Shown: piece by piece, positions 36,843 to 45,702 of the stretch
Numbering within the stretch: the first letter of the stretch is position 1
Layout: every line of letters begins with the position of its first letter
Assembly: GCF_018343695.1 (NCBI RefSeq)
Contig: NZ_JAGYPJ010000001.1
Location: forward strand, 2,529,992 to 2,593,991
Length of the DNA stretch: 64,000 nt
Reading direction: 5' to 3'
DNA from: Lederbergia citrisecunda
GTDB taxonomy: Bacteria; Bacillota; Bacilli; Bacillales; Bacillaceae_C
Notes under the pieces: model-generated
Databases searched by the model: none
Seen by the model: only the letters and a program-made list of their open reading frames with translations
What the model was told of the DNA's origin: nothing
Program-made: the position numbers and the translations under genes

Positions 36843-37928
36843 TTAAACTTCCGGAATCACTATCTCCACTTCTCTACCAAGCTCAGAAGATCTTAAAATA
36901 CCATCAATGATCGCTTGATTGATCAAGATTTCCTCACCTGGGATTGGAGCTGTTTTTCCTTCCTGAATCGCTACAACAAAAGCACGGACTTTTTCGTAGA
37001 AAATATTAAGATTGTGTTGTTGTACAGGGATTGGGCTTTCTGTATGGTGGCCTTGTATGTCATGGAATAACGTGATTGAACCGATACCACCATCCCATAC
37101 GCCGCTCCATGGACCGCTTCCTGCTGGTGTTAGTTTTAATCCAGCATCTGTTCCTAAGAATAGTGTAGGTCCAAGGGAATCCATATGCATCGCCCATGAA
37201 ATTTTAAAATTAAGAACCTTTCCGCCCTCTAATCGCACAAGCGCTACTCCGAAGTCTTCTACTTCAAATCTTTCAGCTTGTGAATGGTATGTAGGGTTCG
37301 TTCCAAAATGGTTAGATGTAAAAGCAGATACACTTAAAGGTTTTGGATAGCCTAGGGCATTTAAAGCTAGATCAAGAGAGTAGCAGCCTATATCTGCCAT
37401 CGCTCCTGCACCCGCTAGTTCTTTATTAATGAACGTTCCTCCAGGCATACCACGTCTGCGACCACCACCTGTTTGAACATAATACACATTCCCCAGTTGG
37501 CCAGATTGAACGATTTGTTTTACAGCTTGCATATTCGGATCATATCTTGGCTGGAATCCTACTGATAAAATTTTATCCGCCTTTTTACCAGCTTGCACCA
37601 TTTCGACACCTTGCTCTAATGTAACCGCAAGCGGTTTTTCCACTAATACGTGTTTGCCAGCATTTAGAGCATCAACACTTGTCCGGTGATGTGCCACGTT
37701 TGGAGTACATACGCTCACACCATCTAAGTCCAATTCCAATAATTCTAAATGGCTGTCAAAAGCTTTCGCCCCTGTCAAACCAAGTCTTTCAATAAACTCG
37801 GCAGCCTTACCAGGAATGACATCCGCAACAGCCACAATTTCAACTTCCGGCATTTGCATATACGATCTTGCATGTGCTTGTGCAATTCCACCGCTACCGA
37901 TAATTCCGATTTTAACCGTCTTCGTCAT
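36843..37928 (-). CDS. Gfo/Idh/MocA-family oxidoreductase
   Basis: 361 residues from the ATG at 37928 (GAGGAGGATATT in front); the frame is open 21 codons further but unsupported. Rossmann NAD(P) fold with GIIGSGGIAQAHARSYMQMP at the N-terminus and the catalytic Lys in VEKPLAVTLEQGV. The C-terminal domain has GAMADIGCYSLDLALNALGY, family-typical with the DxxxH-like position changed to DIGCYSLD (Cys-Tyr in place of the common THxxD). Oxidises or reduces a sugar or cyclitol. Last gene of a string with a TIM-barrel isomerase and an ABC importer. Confidence 0.9.
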   Translation of the reverse strand: MTKTVKIGIIGSGGIAQAHARSYMQMPEVEIVAVADVIPGKAAEFIERLGLTGAKAFDSHLELLELDLDGVSVCTPNVAHHRTSVDALNAGKHVLVEKPLAVTLEQGVEMVQAGKKADKILSVGFQPRYDPNMQAVKQIVQSGQLGNVYYVQTGGGRRRGMPGGTFINKELAGAGAMADIGCYSLDLALNALGYPKPLSVSAFTSNHFGTNPTYHSQAERFEVEDFGVALVRLEGGKVLNFKISWAMHMDSLGPTLFLGTDAGLKLTPAGSGPWSGVWDGGIGSITLFHDIQGHHTESPIPVQQHNLNIFYEKVRAFVVAIQEGKTAPIPGEEILINQAIIDGILRSSELGREVEIVIPEV

Positions 37929-38005
37929 AATATCCTCCTCGTTCGACCTTTCGGGTGTTAGTTCCAAATTTATAATCCTGCATTCCAACACTTTAGCAAA
38001 AAGTT

Positions 38006-38884
38006 TTACTTAAAAATTCTTTCCAAGTTTTCTTTCGCTTTTATAATGCCTTGCTGTTCTTTTTCAAGAGTACCCCAGTAACGATGATCCTCTAACTCAA
38101 TACTAATTGGACCATTATAGCCAAGCTTATCTAGGCGAACAGCGACTTTCTCCCATTCAACTGCACCATGACCTGGAATTGTATATCTCCATGAACCTTC
38201 TGAGAAACCATATTTTGCTCCAAACGTTGCTGGTAGAATACCAACATTATAGAGCTCATCCGTCAAGATTTCTGTATCCTTTCCATGACAGTAGTTTACT
38301 TTATCACCAAACTCCGTTAAAAAGCGCAAATAATCAACGCCTAAGCGAACGAGATGTGAAGGGTCATAGTTCAAACCAAAATGTTTAGATGGAATCACTT
38401 CAAACATCGCGCGCAACATTTCCGGTGTACATCCGATCGTCGGATAATGAGGCGCTGGTCCTGGCCAACCTTCCAAAGCAAAGTAAACGCCTGCTTGTTC
38501 CGCATGCTTCACGATTTCCGGGAAAGTTTCTTTCCAAATGTCAAAGCTCTTAGAACGTGATTGTGTAACATCTGTTGGTCCAAGACAAATAAAGACTGTT
38601 TTTCCACCGATTTGAGAGATTTCACTGATTTGATTTTTCAGTGCATCAACTGCCTCTCCACGTACTTTCTCATCAGCACTCAACAAGTTGGTCAATCCTA
38701 CAGCGCCAACACCATCAATCGATCCAACTTCCAAACCAGCACTTTCCAAAGTACTTTTTACTTCTTCGTTATAATATGGGACATCAATGACATCTATTCC
38801 GGCACTTTTGGCCCAATCCGCAAGTTTTTCCATTCCTAATGCGCCAAGCTTTGGCGGAATACGCATACCTATTTGAAAAGCCAT
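38006..38884 (-). CDS. Sugar phosphate isomerase/epimerase (TIM barrel)
   Basis: 292 residues from the ATG at 38884; ATGGAGG five codons upstream is the ribosome site rather than the start. AP-endonuclease-2-type TIM barrel with metal-ligand candidates Glu in YFALEGWPGP, Asp and His in LNYDPSHLVR, His in VNYCHGKDTE and Glu in ISIELEDHRY. This family isomerises or epimerises sugars and cyclitols and very often lies beside Gfo/Idh/MocA dehydrogenases, together performing oxidation-epimerisation-reduction on an unusual sugar. Exact substrate unknown. Confidence 0.88.
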   Translation of the reverse strand: MAFQIGMRIPPKLGALGMEKLADWAKSAGIDVIDVPYYNEEVKSTLESAGLEVGSIDGVGAVGLTNLLSADEKVRGEAVDALKNQISEISQIGGKTVFICLGPTDVTQSRSKSFDIWKETFPEIVKHAEQAGVYFALEGWPGPAPHYPTIGCTPEMLRAMFEVIPSKHFGLNYDPSHLVRLGVDYLRFLTEFGDKVNYCHGKDTEILTDELYNVGILPATFGAKYGFSEGSWRYTIPGHGAVEWEKVAVRLDKLGYNGPISIELEDHRYWGTLEKEQQGIIKAKENLERIFK

Positions 38885-38944
38885 CCAACAAACCTCCATT
38901 TTTCTAAACTAGTATAATAATTTTTGCTACTGGAGCTTGCTTAC

Positions 38945-38981
38945 TGTGAAAGGTTCGAAAACCTAGTCTGCACCTTTCACA
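38945..38981 (-). terminator. Hairpin between importer and catabolic genes
   Basis: TGTGAAAGGT / ACCTTTCACA perfect 10-bp stem with a 17-nt loop. No U tract follows, so it may be an mRNA processing or stabilising hairpin rather than a full terminator. Confidence 0.5.
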
Positions 38982-39042
38982 TCAATCAATAGCAACAATA
39001 AGCTGTAAATATTCCAAGCCTTATTATTCTATTAACCTAATA

Positions 39043-39876
39043 TTATTTAATTCCACTAAATGTAATCCCTTGAATAAACGTCTTTTGCATAAAGAAGAAC
39101 ATGACAATAATCGGCAATGTCATCATCGTTGAAACTGCCATCATCATTCCCCACTCAGTTCCCATTTGGTTTTGGAACTGTTGAAGTCCTAATGACAATG
39201 TGTATTGCGTTTCATCTGTTAAATATAGCAAAGGACCAAGGAAATCTGTCCAGCTGCCCATGAATTGGAAGAGACCAACCGCAAGTAATGCAGGCTTCGC
39301 TAATGGCAGCATGATTTGTAAATAAATCCGTAATTCTGAAGCACCGTCAATTTTCGCCGAATCTCTTAACGTATCTGGAAGTCCTAAGAAAAACTGACGT
39401 AACAAGAATATGTAAAACGGAGCTCCAAAAAAGGCAGGAATAATTAATGGAAGCGGCGTTCCAACCCATCCGATTTTATTGAACAACAAGAACAATGGAA
39501 TCATCGTCACTTGTCCTGGGATCATCATGACAGCGATCGTAATGATGAAGAATGTATTTCGTCCCTTCCACCGAAGTTTCGCAAAGCTATACGCCACTAA
39601 AGGACACGAAACAATGATACCTATTGTACTAAAAATCGTAATGACGACCGTATTTTTCAAATAAGTAAAAAACGGGATATACGACATCGCTTCGATATAA
39701 TTTTGAAAACGAAATGGTTTTGGAATCCATTCAGGCGGAAATGAATAAATTTGTGTGATCGGTTTCAATGAAGTCGACACCAGCCAAATGAATGGAATAA
39801 TGAAAAAGATGGACGCAATGATCAAAATTACATGTGCTAACGAATATTGAATTCTTTTTTTGACAATCGGTTGCAT
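39043..39876 (-). CDS. Carbohydrate ABC transporter permease (MalG type)
   Basis: 277 residues from the ATG at 39876 (AAAGGAG eight bases upstream, itself overlapping a GTG three codons earlier). Six membrane segments and EAA loop DSAKIDGASELRIYLQIMLP. Partner of the MalF-type permease 16 bp upstream. Confidence 0.9.
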   Translation of the reverse strand: MQPIVKKRIQYSLAHVILIIASIFFIIPFIWLVSTSLKPITQIYSFPPEWIPKPFRFQNYIEAMSYIPFFTYLKNTVVITIFSTIGIIVSCPLVAYSFAKLRWKGRNTFFIITIAVMMIPGQVTMIPLFLLFNKIGWVGTPLPLIIPAFFGAPFYIFLLRQFFLGLPDTLRDSAKIDGASELRIYLQIMLPLAKPALLAVGLFQFMGSWTDFLGPLLYLTDETQYTLSLGLQQFQNQMGTEWGMMMAVSTMMTLPIIVMFFFMQKTFIQGITFSGIK

Positions 39877-39891
39877 TCGCCACACTCCTTT

Positions 39892-40824
39892 CTACTCACC
39901 TTGATAGTGAACCCAACGTTTTGAAGTTATGAAAATTAATGCAGTTAAGGCCATAATGATGACAAATAGAATCCATGCCATCGCTGAAGCATAACCCATT
40001 TTGAAAAATTTAAATCCGTTATCGTATAAATACATGACATAAAAGGTTAAAGAATTTGCAGGTGTCCCTTGTCCTTGTGTCATCGTATATGGCAATGTAA
40101 ATTGCTGGAAAGCTCCAATGATTCCCATGACTAAGTTAAAAAATATAACTGGTGTAAGCAATGGAATTGTGATATGTCTCGTTCTCTGCAGCCAGTTCGC
40201 TCCATCCACTTCCGCTGCTTCATAAAATTCTTCCGGTATGTCTCCAAGACCAGCTAAATAAATAATGACCGCTTGCCCAATTCCCCAAAGTGACATTAAG
40301 ATCAACGATGGTTTGGACCATTTCACACTACCTAACCAGTTAGGACCATCAATACCAAAAAAGTCCAATGTTCCGTTAATCAAACCAAATCCTGGGTTCA
40401 ATAACCACATCCAAAGAACCGCAAGGGCAACGTGTGGAACTAGTGTCGGCAAGAAATAGATTGTCCGATAAACCGCCAATCCCTTAACCTTCATATTGAG
40501 CATCATAGCAAGGGCAACTCCGAAGATTATGCTGAGAGGAACAAAAAATACTGCGAAATAAACCGTATTATAGACTGATTTCCAAAACAGATCATCGTGA
40601 AATAGTTCTTTGTAGTTTTGAAGTCCGACAAAATCTCCCGGCTGTAACACACTGTATGTCGTAAAACTAAAATAAATGGATGAAAATAACGGGATGGCAA
40701 AAAAAACAATTAACCCAATGACCCATGGTGATGCAAATAACCAACCCGTTATATTTGCTTTTAAAGTGGTTGAACTTTTCTTTTTCGGCTGGACTACGAC
40801 ACTTGAAGTTTCAACTTTCGCCAA
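39892..40824 (-). CDS. Sugar ABC transporter permease (MalF type)
   Basis: 310 residues; charged N-terminal tail of about 25, six membrane segments, EAA loop EAAEVDGANWLQRTRHITIP. Second gene of the importer operon, 51 bp after the binding protein gene. Confidence 0.9.
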   Translation of the reverse strand: MAKVETSSVVVQPKKKSSTTLKANITGWLFASPWVIGLIVFFAIPLFSSIYFSFTTYSVLQPGDFVGLQNYKELFHDDLFWKSVYNTVYFAVFFVPLSIIFGVALAMMLNMKVKGLAVYRTIYFLPTLVPHVALAVLWMWLLNPGFGLINGTLDFFGIDGPNWLGSVKWSKPSLILMSLWGIGQAVIIYLAGLGDIPEEFYEAAEVDGANWLQRTRHITIPLLTPVIFFNLVMGIIGAFQQFTLPYTMTQGQGTPANSLTFYVMYLYDNGFKFFKMGYASAMAWILFVIIMALTALIFITSKRWVHYQGE

Positions 40825-40875
40825 TTTTGGCAGCCCCCTTCATAAATAAAAGGGAGGTATAATCCTCCCCATTTA

Positions 40876-42216
40876 TTATTTTTTCAAAGCTTTATTTACA
40901 GCTTCAGTTGCTTTATCTAGATTTTCCTTAGGTGTTCCCTTGCCTCTTGTAGAGTTCTCAGTTGCAGAAGCAAGTTCGTTCCAGAGCAATTGTCCTTCTG
41001 AAATAACTGGACGATGATGTGAATTTGGAAGGATATCAATAAACTCTTTTAGCATTGGATCATTAGCACGGCCCAATTCTTCGTTAACTGCTGGTTGAAC
41101 TGACAAAGATCCGTCAAGCTTTTCATAATATGCTTTTGCCCCTTCAGGTCCACCAAAGTATTTCAAGAATTCCCACGCAGCTTCAGTATTTTTTGCACCT
41201 TTAGGAATGATAAAAGCGTGACCTCCAGACCAAGTCGTGAAATCCGTTCCAGTTGGTGTTGGAATTGGCGTAACACCATAGTTTAAATCTGGCTTAAATT
41301 TATTAATTCCAGAAATGGTCCAGTTTCCGTCTACCTTCATACTAAGTTGTCCGGAAATAAATGGATCCAACGCGTCACTACCTGCAGAACTTTCAAAACC
41401 AGAAATATCTTCAACATTGTATTTATTACCGAAATCAACCATCCATTGCAATGCTTCTACAATTTTAGGATCGTTAGCAGTAACCTCTTGTGTGCTCTCA
41501 TTGTAGAATTCACCACCGAATGACCAGCCCCAGCTATAAAGCCAACCTTGACTATACCAAGGAATAAAACCAATACGTTTAAAACGGTTACCTTCTTTGA
41601 TTGTTAATTTTTCAGCTGCAGCTTCCAATTCAGCAATCGTTTTAGGTGGATTTTCAGGATCTAAACCGGCTTCTTTAAAATGATCTTTATTGTAGTACAG
41701 TAAACGAGAATCCGTAGAATATGGAATCGCGTAAAGCTTACCCTGGTAACTCGCTTCATCCCATGCATATTGATAATAACGATCTTGCGAGACACCGTCT
41801 GCAGCAGCCATATCTGATAGATCAGTTAAAGCACCTTGTGATGCCCATGATCCAACTTTAAACCTATCAAATGTTGCTACGTCAGGAGGATTACCACCTG
41901 TTACGGAAGTAAGTAGTTTTTGGTCAGCACCCTCATTGGCTTCTGTATAAACCATTTTCACTTTAATATCAGGATGTGATTCTTCAAAACTCTTAACTAA
42001 TGCATTCATTGCTTCCAATCCCAAACCTGTACTTCCATGCCAAAACGTAATTTCTGTCTTTCCACCTTCAGAGCCTTTTCCTCCGCCGCTTCCGCCGCTG
42101 CCTCCACTTCCTCCATTAGAAGTCTTATCGCTCGAAGTACAGCCCGCTAGAAATAACGTCAAAGCGAGAACACTCATAATCATCAATCGACCGAATCTCT
42201 TTACTCTCTTACTCAT
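40876..42216 (-). CDS. Sugar-binding lipoprotein of ABC importer
   Basis: 446 residues from the ATG at 42216 (GGGGGTG in front); the frame is open 15 codons further but unsupported. Lipobox LFLAGC with Cys26, then a Gly/Ser-rich linker (SNGGSGGSGGSGGGKGSEGG) and a family 1 binding fold (ITFWHGSTGLGLEAMNALVK). First gene of the importer. The upstream region 42262-42410 has two GTTGAT half sites on the minus strand, resembling the operator of the GntR/LacI repressor encoded next to it, and a partial cre-like TGTAAGCGATTCA. Confidence 0.9.
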   Translation of the reverse strand: MSKRVKRFGRLMIMSVLALTLFLAGCTSSDKTSNGGSGGSGGSGGGKGSEGGKTEITFWHGSTGLGLEAMNALVKSFEESHPDIKVKMVYTEANEGADQKLLTSVTGGNPPDVATFDRFKVGSWASQGALTDLSDMAAADGVSQDRYYQYAWDEASYQGKLYAIPYSTDSRLLYYNKDHFKEAGLDPENPPKTIAELEAAAEKLTIKEGNRFKRIGFIPWYSQGWLYSWGWSFGGEFYNESTQEVTANDPKIVEALQWMVDFGNKYNVEDISGFESSAGSDALDPFISGQLSMKVDGNWTISGINKFKPDLNYGVTPIPTPTGTDFTTWSGGHAFIIPKGAKNTEAAWEFLKYFGGPEGAKAYYEKLDGSLSVQPAVNEELGRANDPMLKEFIDILPNSHHRPVISEGQLLWNELASATENSTRGKGTPKENLDKATEAVNKALKK

Positions 42217-42410
42217 TTTTACACCCCCGGTTTTTGTCAAAAATAGTAAACTAGCAAACAATTAAGTTTTACCCCCCCCTTATGAATCGCTTACATTTCT
42301 CAATCTATGTAATTTTCTAAGATGTCTATAAATTCAATGTAATCAACATAATATATTATCTTATATCAACATGTCAATCCTATTTTTACAAAAAAAAAAG
42401 AAGAATCTAT

Positions 42411-43556
42411 TCAATTCTTCACTGGAGTCTTTATTGGCGCGGTTGATAAACCTTCAATTAATTTAAAATTCAATAACTCAGTTTCAATGGTATACTCACC
42501 ATTGATTTGCGACATTAATCGTTTTACTGCTCTGGCTCCCATTTCGTTTTCCCTTTGAGAAATATGGGTAATTAGGGGCTTGCCAATAATTGGATGAGGT
42601 GAATCAAAACAAATAATCGAATAATCTTGTGGAACTGTTTTTCCAATTGATTGGATGACATATAAAAGAATTTTAGCAAAAGCGTGGCGGCATGCTACGA
42701 AAGCTGTAATTTCTGGATAATTTAATATAAAATTCCTCATATTCTCTATTTCCAATTCAAACTCCAGTTTCCTTTGCTTATTAAAAGCAAAATCTGATCC
42801 GTAATTTGTAAAAATAAAATCCGGATTTAGTTGTTTATGCTGCTCGTTATGTGCAAGCTGATATCCTTTTAAGCGATCTTCCAAGGCAGTAGTCCCATCG
42901 TATGCAGGTGTAATATATGCAATATGTTCATGTCCAAGTGACATTAAATACTCTGTCGCTTCTTTCGATGCTCTAACGTTATCAGTTAAAACAGCACTAG
43001 CCTGAATACCTCTTAAATAACGGTCAACGAGAACAATCGGAAATTTTTTCAAAACAAGCTCTAGAATTTTAGGATTATAATGTTCCCCATGAATAGGAAT
43101 AACAATCAGCCCATCAACCCCAGCATCTAACAGCTCTTCAATCGCATTTTCTTCTTCCTCTATTTTTTCTCGAGTGATTTTCATTAATAAATTGACCCCG
43201 TATTTTGATCCACTGTATTCAATCGACTGCACTAATGCCATTCCGTAACTACTAGCAAAACTAGGAATAACTAGACCGATTTTCAGTCCTTTTTTTGTAT
43301 TAAAAGTTTGATTACTATTGAGCATATTGTCTGGTTCTTCAACCGAATAAATAACAAAAGACCCTTTTCCCTGAACTCTCTCTATTATTTGTTCCTGGGC
43401 AAGTAAGTCCAAAGCTTTTTTGGAGGTAATTCTACTAACTTGAAACTCATCAGCTAATTCTTTTTCTGAAGGGATTTTGTCCCCTTGTATTAATTCGCCA
43501 ATTTGGATTTTTTGCAAAATTGTTTCATAAATTTGCTTGTACAATGGTACATTCAT
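42411..43556 (-). CDS. GntR/LacI-type repressor (AraR-like architecture)
   Basis: 381 residues: GntR winged helix about 1-70 (ELADEFQVSRITSKKALDLL) and LacI-type sensor domain about 85-370 (LKIGLVIPSFASSYGMALVQ). Same chimeric design as AraR but a different sequence, so a different inducer is expected. It is encoded upstream of the importer and just below a perfect AGTTGATATA-N5-TATATCAACT palindrome, its probable autoregulatory operator. Likely controls the importer and the dehydrogenase/isomerase genes. Confidence 0.88.
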   Translation of the reverse strand: MNVPLYKQIYETILQKIQIGELIQGDKIPSEKELADEFQVSRITSKKALDLLAQEQIIERVQGKGSFVIYSVEEPDNMLNSNQTFNTKKGLKIGLVIPSFASSYGMALVQSIEYSGSKYGVNLLMKITREKIEEEENAIEELLDAGVDGLIVIPIHGEHYNPKILELVLKKFPIVLVDRYLRGIQASAVLTDNVRASKEATEYLMSLGHEHIAYITPAYDGTTALEDRLKGYQLAHNEQHKQLNPDFIFTNYGSDFAFNKQRKLEFELEIENMRNFILNYPEITAFVACRHAFAKILLYVIQSIGKTVPQDYSIICFDSPHPIIGKPLITHISQRENEMGARAVKRLMSQINGEYTIETELLNFKLIEGLSTAPIKTPVKN

Positions 43557-43573
43557 TTTCGCATCACCCTATA

Positions 43574-43598
43574 AGTTGATATAACCACTATATCAACT
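43574..43598. promoter_or_regulatory. Perfect palindromic operator of the GntR/LacI repressor
   Basis: AGTTGATATA and TATATCAACT, 10-bp perfect arms around ACCAC, 17 bp upstream of the repressor start. Half sites of the same type (TATATCAAC at 42362-42370, ATCAAC near 42344) lie before the importer. Confidence 0.75.
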
Positions 43599-43724
43599 CT
43601 TTTTAAAATATCAATAAAAAAGATTCACTTTTATAAAATTTTTCTTCCATGAACAGAATTTTTTTAAAGAAAATTCCTACAATTTCTGTCATCCTACGAC
43701 TTTTATACTATGTTTAACAACAAA

Positions 43725-43753
43725 AAAACCTCCGAAATGAAATCGGAGGTTTT
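43725..43753 (-). terminator. Terminator of the second dehydrogenase gene
   Basis: AAAACCTCCGA / TCGGAGGTTTT perfect stem followed on the minus strand by TTT; nine bases past the stop. Confidence 0.9.
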
Positions 43754-43761
43754 CCATCAAA

Positions 43762-44856
43762 TTAAGCAAATACTTCTTCAAGGTAAACAGCTTTACCAGT
43801 TTTAGCAGATTCATAGATTGCTTCTAGGATTTGTGTTACAACAAATGCTTCTTCAGGTTTTACTAATGGCTCAGTATCGTTAATGATGCTTTCGATCCAT
43901 TGGCGAGCTTCGATATCAGCATCGGTTTCAACGCTTCCATCATAGAATGCTACTCCACCTGGTCCTAAGTCAACTTTTGTTGTATAAAGCTTACTGTTGT
44001 CTTCACCGTTAATGCGAAGGCCGTCTTTCATGTCAGCTCCAGCTTCAGTACCACTTAAAGAAACTTTCGCTTCATCAACATCTAGAGTATTAAGTGCCCA
44101 GCTGGATTCTAGAACGATTGTTGCACCGTTTTCCATTGTGATGAAACCAAATGCAGAATCTTCTACAGTGAATTTAGCTGGATCCCATGATCCAAATGCG
44201 TTAGCTGCGTTTTCTTTTTGGCCAAGTTTATGGTAAGTCGTACCAAGAACAGCTTTTGGCTTGTAGTTATTCATCATCCAAAGCGTTAAGTCAAGTGCGT
44301 GTGTACCGATATCGATTAGCGGACCGCCACCTTGTTTTTCTTCGTCAAGGAATACTCCCCAAGTAGGAACGGCACGACGGCGAATTGCATGAGCTTTCGC
44401 GTAGTAAACCTCACCTAGATCACCGCGCTCACATAATTTATGTAAGTGTAGGCTGTCAGGACGGAAACGGTTGTTATAACCGATTGTTAATTTTTGGCCA
44501 GTACGCTTAGAAGTCTCTACCATTTGGCGAGCTTCTTCAGTTGTTTTCGCCATTGGCTTTTCACACATTACATGCTTTCCAGCTTCCATAGCAGCGATTG
44601 AAATTTCAGCGTGAGAGCTGTTTGGAGTACAAACATGAACAACGTCAAAAGATCCGTCTGCTAGTAGCTCTTTATAATCTGAATATACTTTCGCACCTTC
44701 AACACCATATTGAGCTGCTGCTTTTTCTGCTTTTTCAACTTCGATGTCGCAGAACGCTACCATTTCTGCTTGCTTAACTTTGGACAAGCTTGGCATATGC
44801 TTACCATTTGCAATACCGCCGCAGCCAACAATTGCTACTCTTACTTTCTCTGTCAT
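43762..44856 (-). CDS. Gfo/Idh/MocA-family oxidoreductase
   Basis: 364 residues. NAD(P) fingerprint VAIVGCGGIANGKHMPSLSK, catalytic Lys in MCEKPMAKTT, and GPLIDIGTHALDLTLWMM with the usual DIGTHxxD catalytic site intact. Differs from the first dehydrogenase of this region and is a single-gene unit with its own terminator and promoter. The promoter (44891-44919) carries a cre site overlapping the -10 region and an AraR-like box just upstream, so it should respond to catabolite repression and maybe to arabinose. Substrate unknown. Confidence 0.9.
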   Translation of the reverse strand: MTEKVRVAIVGCGGIANGKHMPSLSKVKQAEMVAFCDIEVEKAEKAAAQYGVEGAKVYSDYKELLADGSFDVVHVCTPNSSHAEISIAAMEAGKHVMCEKPMAKTTEEARQMVETSKRTGQKLTIGYNNRFRPDSLHLHKLCERGDLGEVYYAKAHAIRRRAVPTWGVFLDEEKQGGGPLIDIGTHALDLTLWMMNNYKPKAVLGTTYHKLGQKENAANAFGSWDPAKFTVEDSAFGFITMENGATIVLESSWALNTLDVDEAKVSLSGTEAGADMKDGLRINGEDNSKLYTTKVDLGPGGVAFYDGSVETDADIEARQWIESIINDTEPLVKPEEAFVVTQILEAIYESAKTGKAVYLEEVFA

Positions 44857-44890
44857 TTCAGCATCCCCTTTTTCTAGAACTTCGCTTTTA

Positions 44891-44938
44891 ATTTAAACGT
44901 TTTCACACAAATAGTCAATAAAAATATCCGTACATATT
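44891..44938 (-). promoter_or_regulatory. Promoter with cre site and AraR-like box
   Basis: On the minus strand TTGACT (44919-44914), 17 bp, TAAATT (44896-44891). TGAAAACGTTTAAA at 44906-44893 matches the cre consensus in 13 of 14 places. ATATGTACGGATAT (44938-44925), just upstream of the -35, resembles the AraR-type boxes at 14139 and 26580. Confidence 0.65.
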
Positions 44939-44963
44939 TTGGTTCGCAGGAAAAGTAATAGAT

Positions 44964-45539
44964 TTATAGATCTCGTAGTGTGACCATTTCATATCCTTCA
45001 TCGTGCAAATATTTTAACACAAGCTCAACTGCTTCAACCGTTGTTGAATGTATATCGTGCATTAATATAATCGAGTTGTCACGTACTTCTTCTGTTACAA
45101 TTTTTAAAATAGCTTCCGGATCACGTGATTTCCAGTCAAGTGTATCAACCGTCCAGAGGACTTCCTTTTCCCCGTACCCTCTAGCAATCTCTTTAATTGA
45201 CTCATTCGTATTGCCATAAGGAGGACGGAAATGAGTAGGCAATTCCCCTATCACGGTTTTGATAACACTCTGAGTTGTCGAAATTTCCTCTTCCACTTCT
45301 TTTTCATTCAAAGTAATGAGGTCTGGATGATTCCACGTATGAGAAGCGATCTCATGACCTTTAGCAAAAACCTCCAGCGTTATAGCTGGATTTGTATCAA
45401 CAAGTTTACCTATTTGAAAAAATGTAGCTTTTGCATCATATTTTTCAAGGAGTTTAATAATTTTTTGCGTGTTCTCAGGATGCGGTCCATCATCAAATGT
45501 TAAAGCTACCCTTTTCTTTCCATTTTCCAAAATCTTCAC
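44964..45539 (-). CDS. Polysaccharide deacetylase (NodB domain)
   Basis: 191 residues. All NodB motifs are present: TFDDGPHPENT with catalytic Asp16 and metal Asp17, SHTWNHP with His67 and His71, RPPYGN at 105-110, and ILMHDIH with His161. Acts as a metal-dependent deacetylase on N-acetylglucosamine polymers such as chitooligosaccharides or peptidoglycan fragments. It has neither signal peptide nor anchor, unusual for wall-acting members. The frame starts at GTG (45539); a TTG at 45530 with GAGGTG six bases upstream is equally plausible and only shortens it by three residues. Confidence 0.88.
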   Translation of the reverse strand: MKILENGKKRVALTFDDGPHPENTQKIIKLLEKYDAKATFFQIGKLVDTNPAITLEVFAKGHEIASHTWNHPDLITLNEKEVEEEISTTQSVIKTVIGELPTHFRPPYGNTNESIKEIARGYGEKEVLWTVDTLDWKSRDPEAILKIVTEEVRDNSIILMHDIHSTTVEAVELVLKYLHDEGYEMVTLRDL

Positions 45540-45702
45540 CTCACTTTTTTATTTGCATCTTGTCTTTTAATCATACAAAAGATTTGGAAAATTAACCACA
45601 AAACAAAATTTTCTTATGTTTACTTTGTCGAACGAAACCGTCTTTTATGGAGGGGGGTTCATCGTTACAATTAATACAATTGGAAGGAGGGAGGAAAAAA
45701 CG

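Noticed and set aside
42280-42300. Strong cre site before the importer lipoprotein gene
   Set aside because: TGTAAGCGATTCA lacks one half of the consensus; kept only as a remark.
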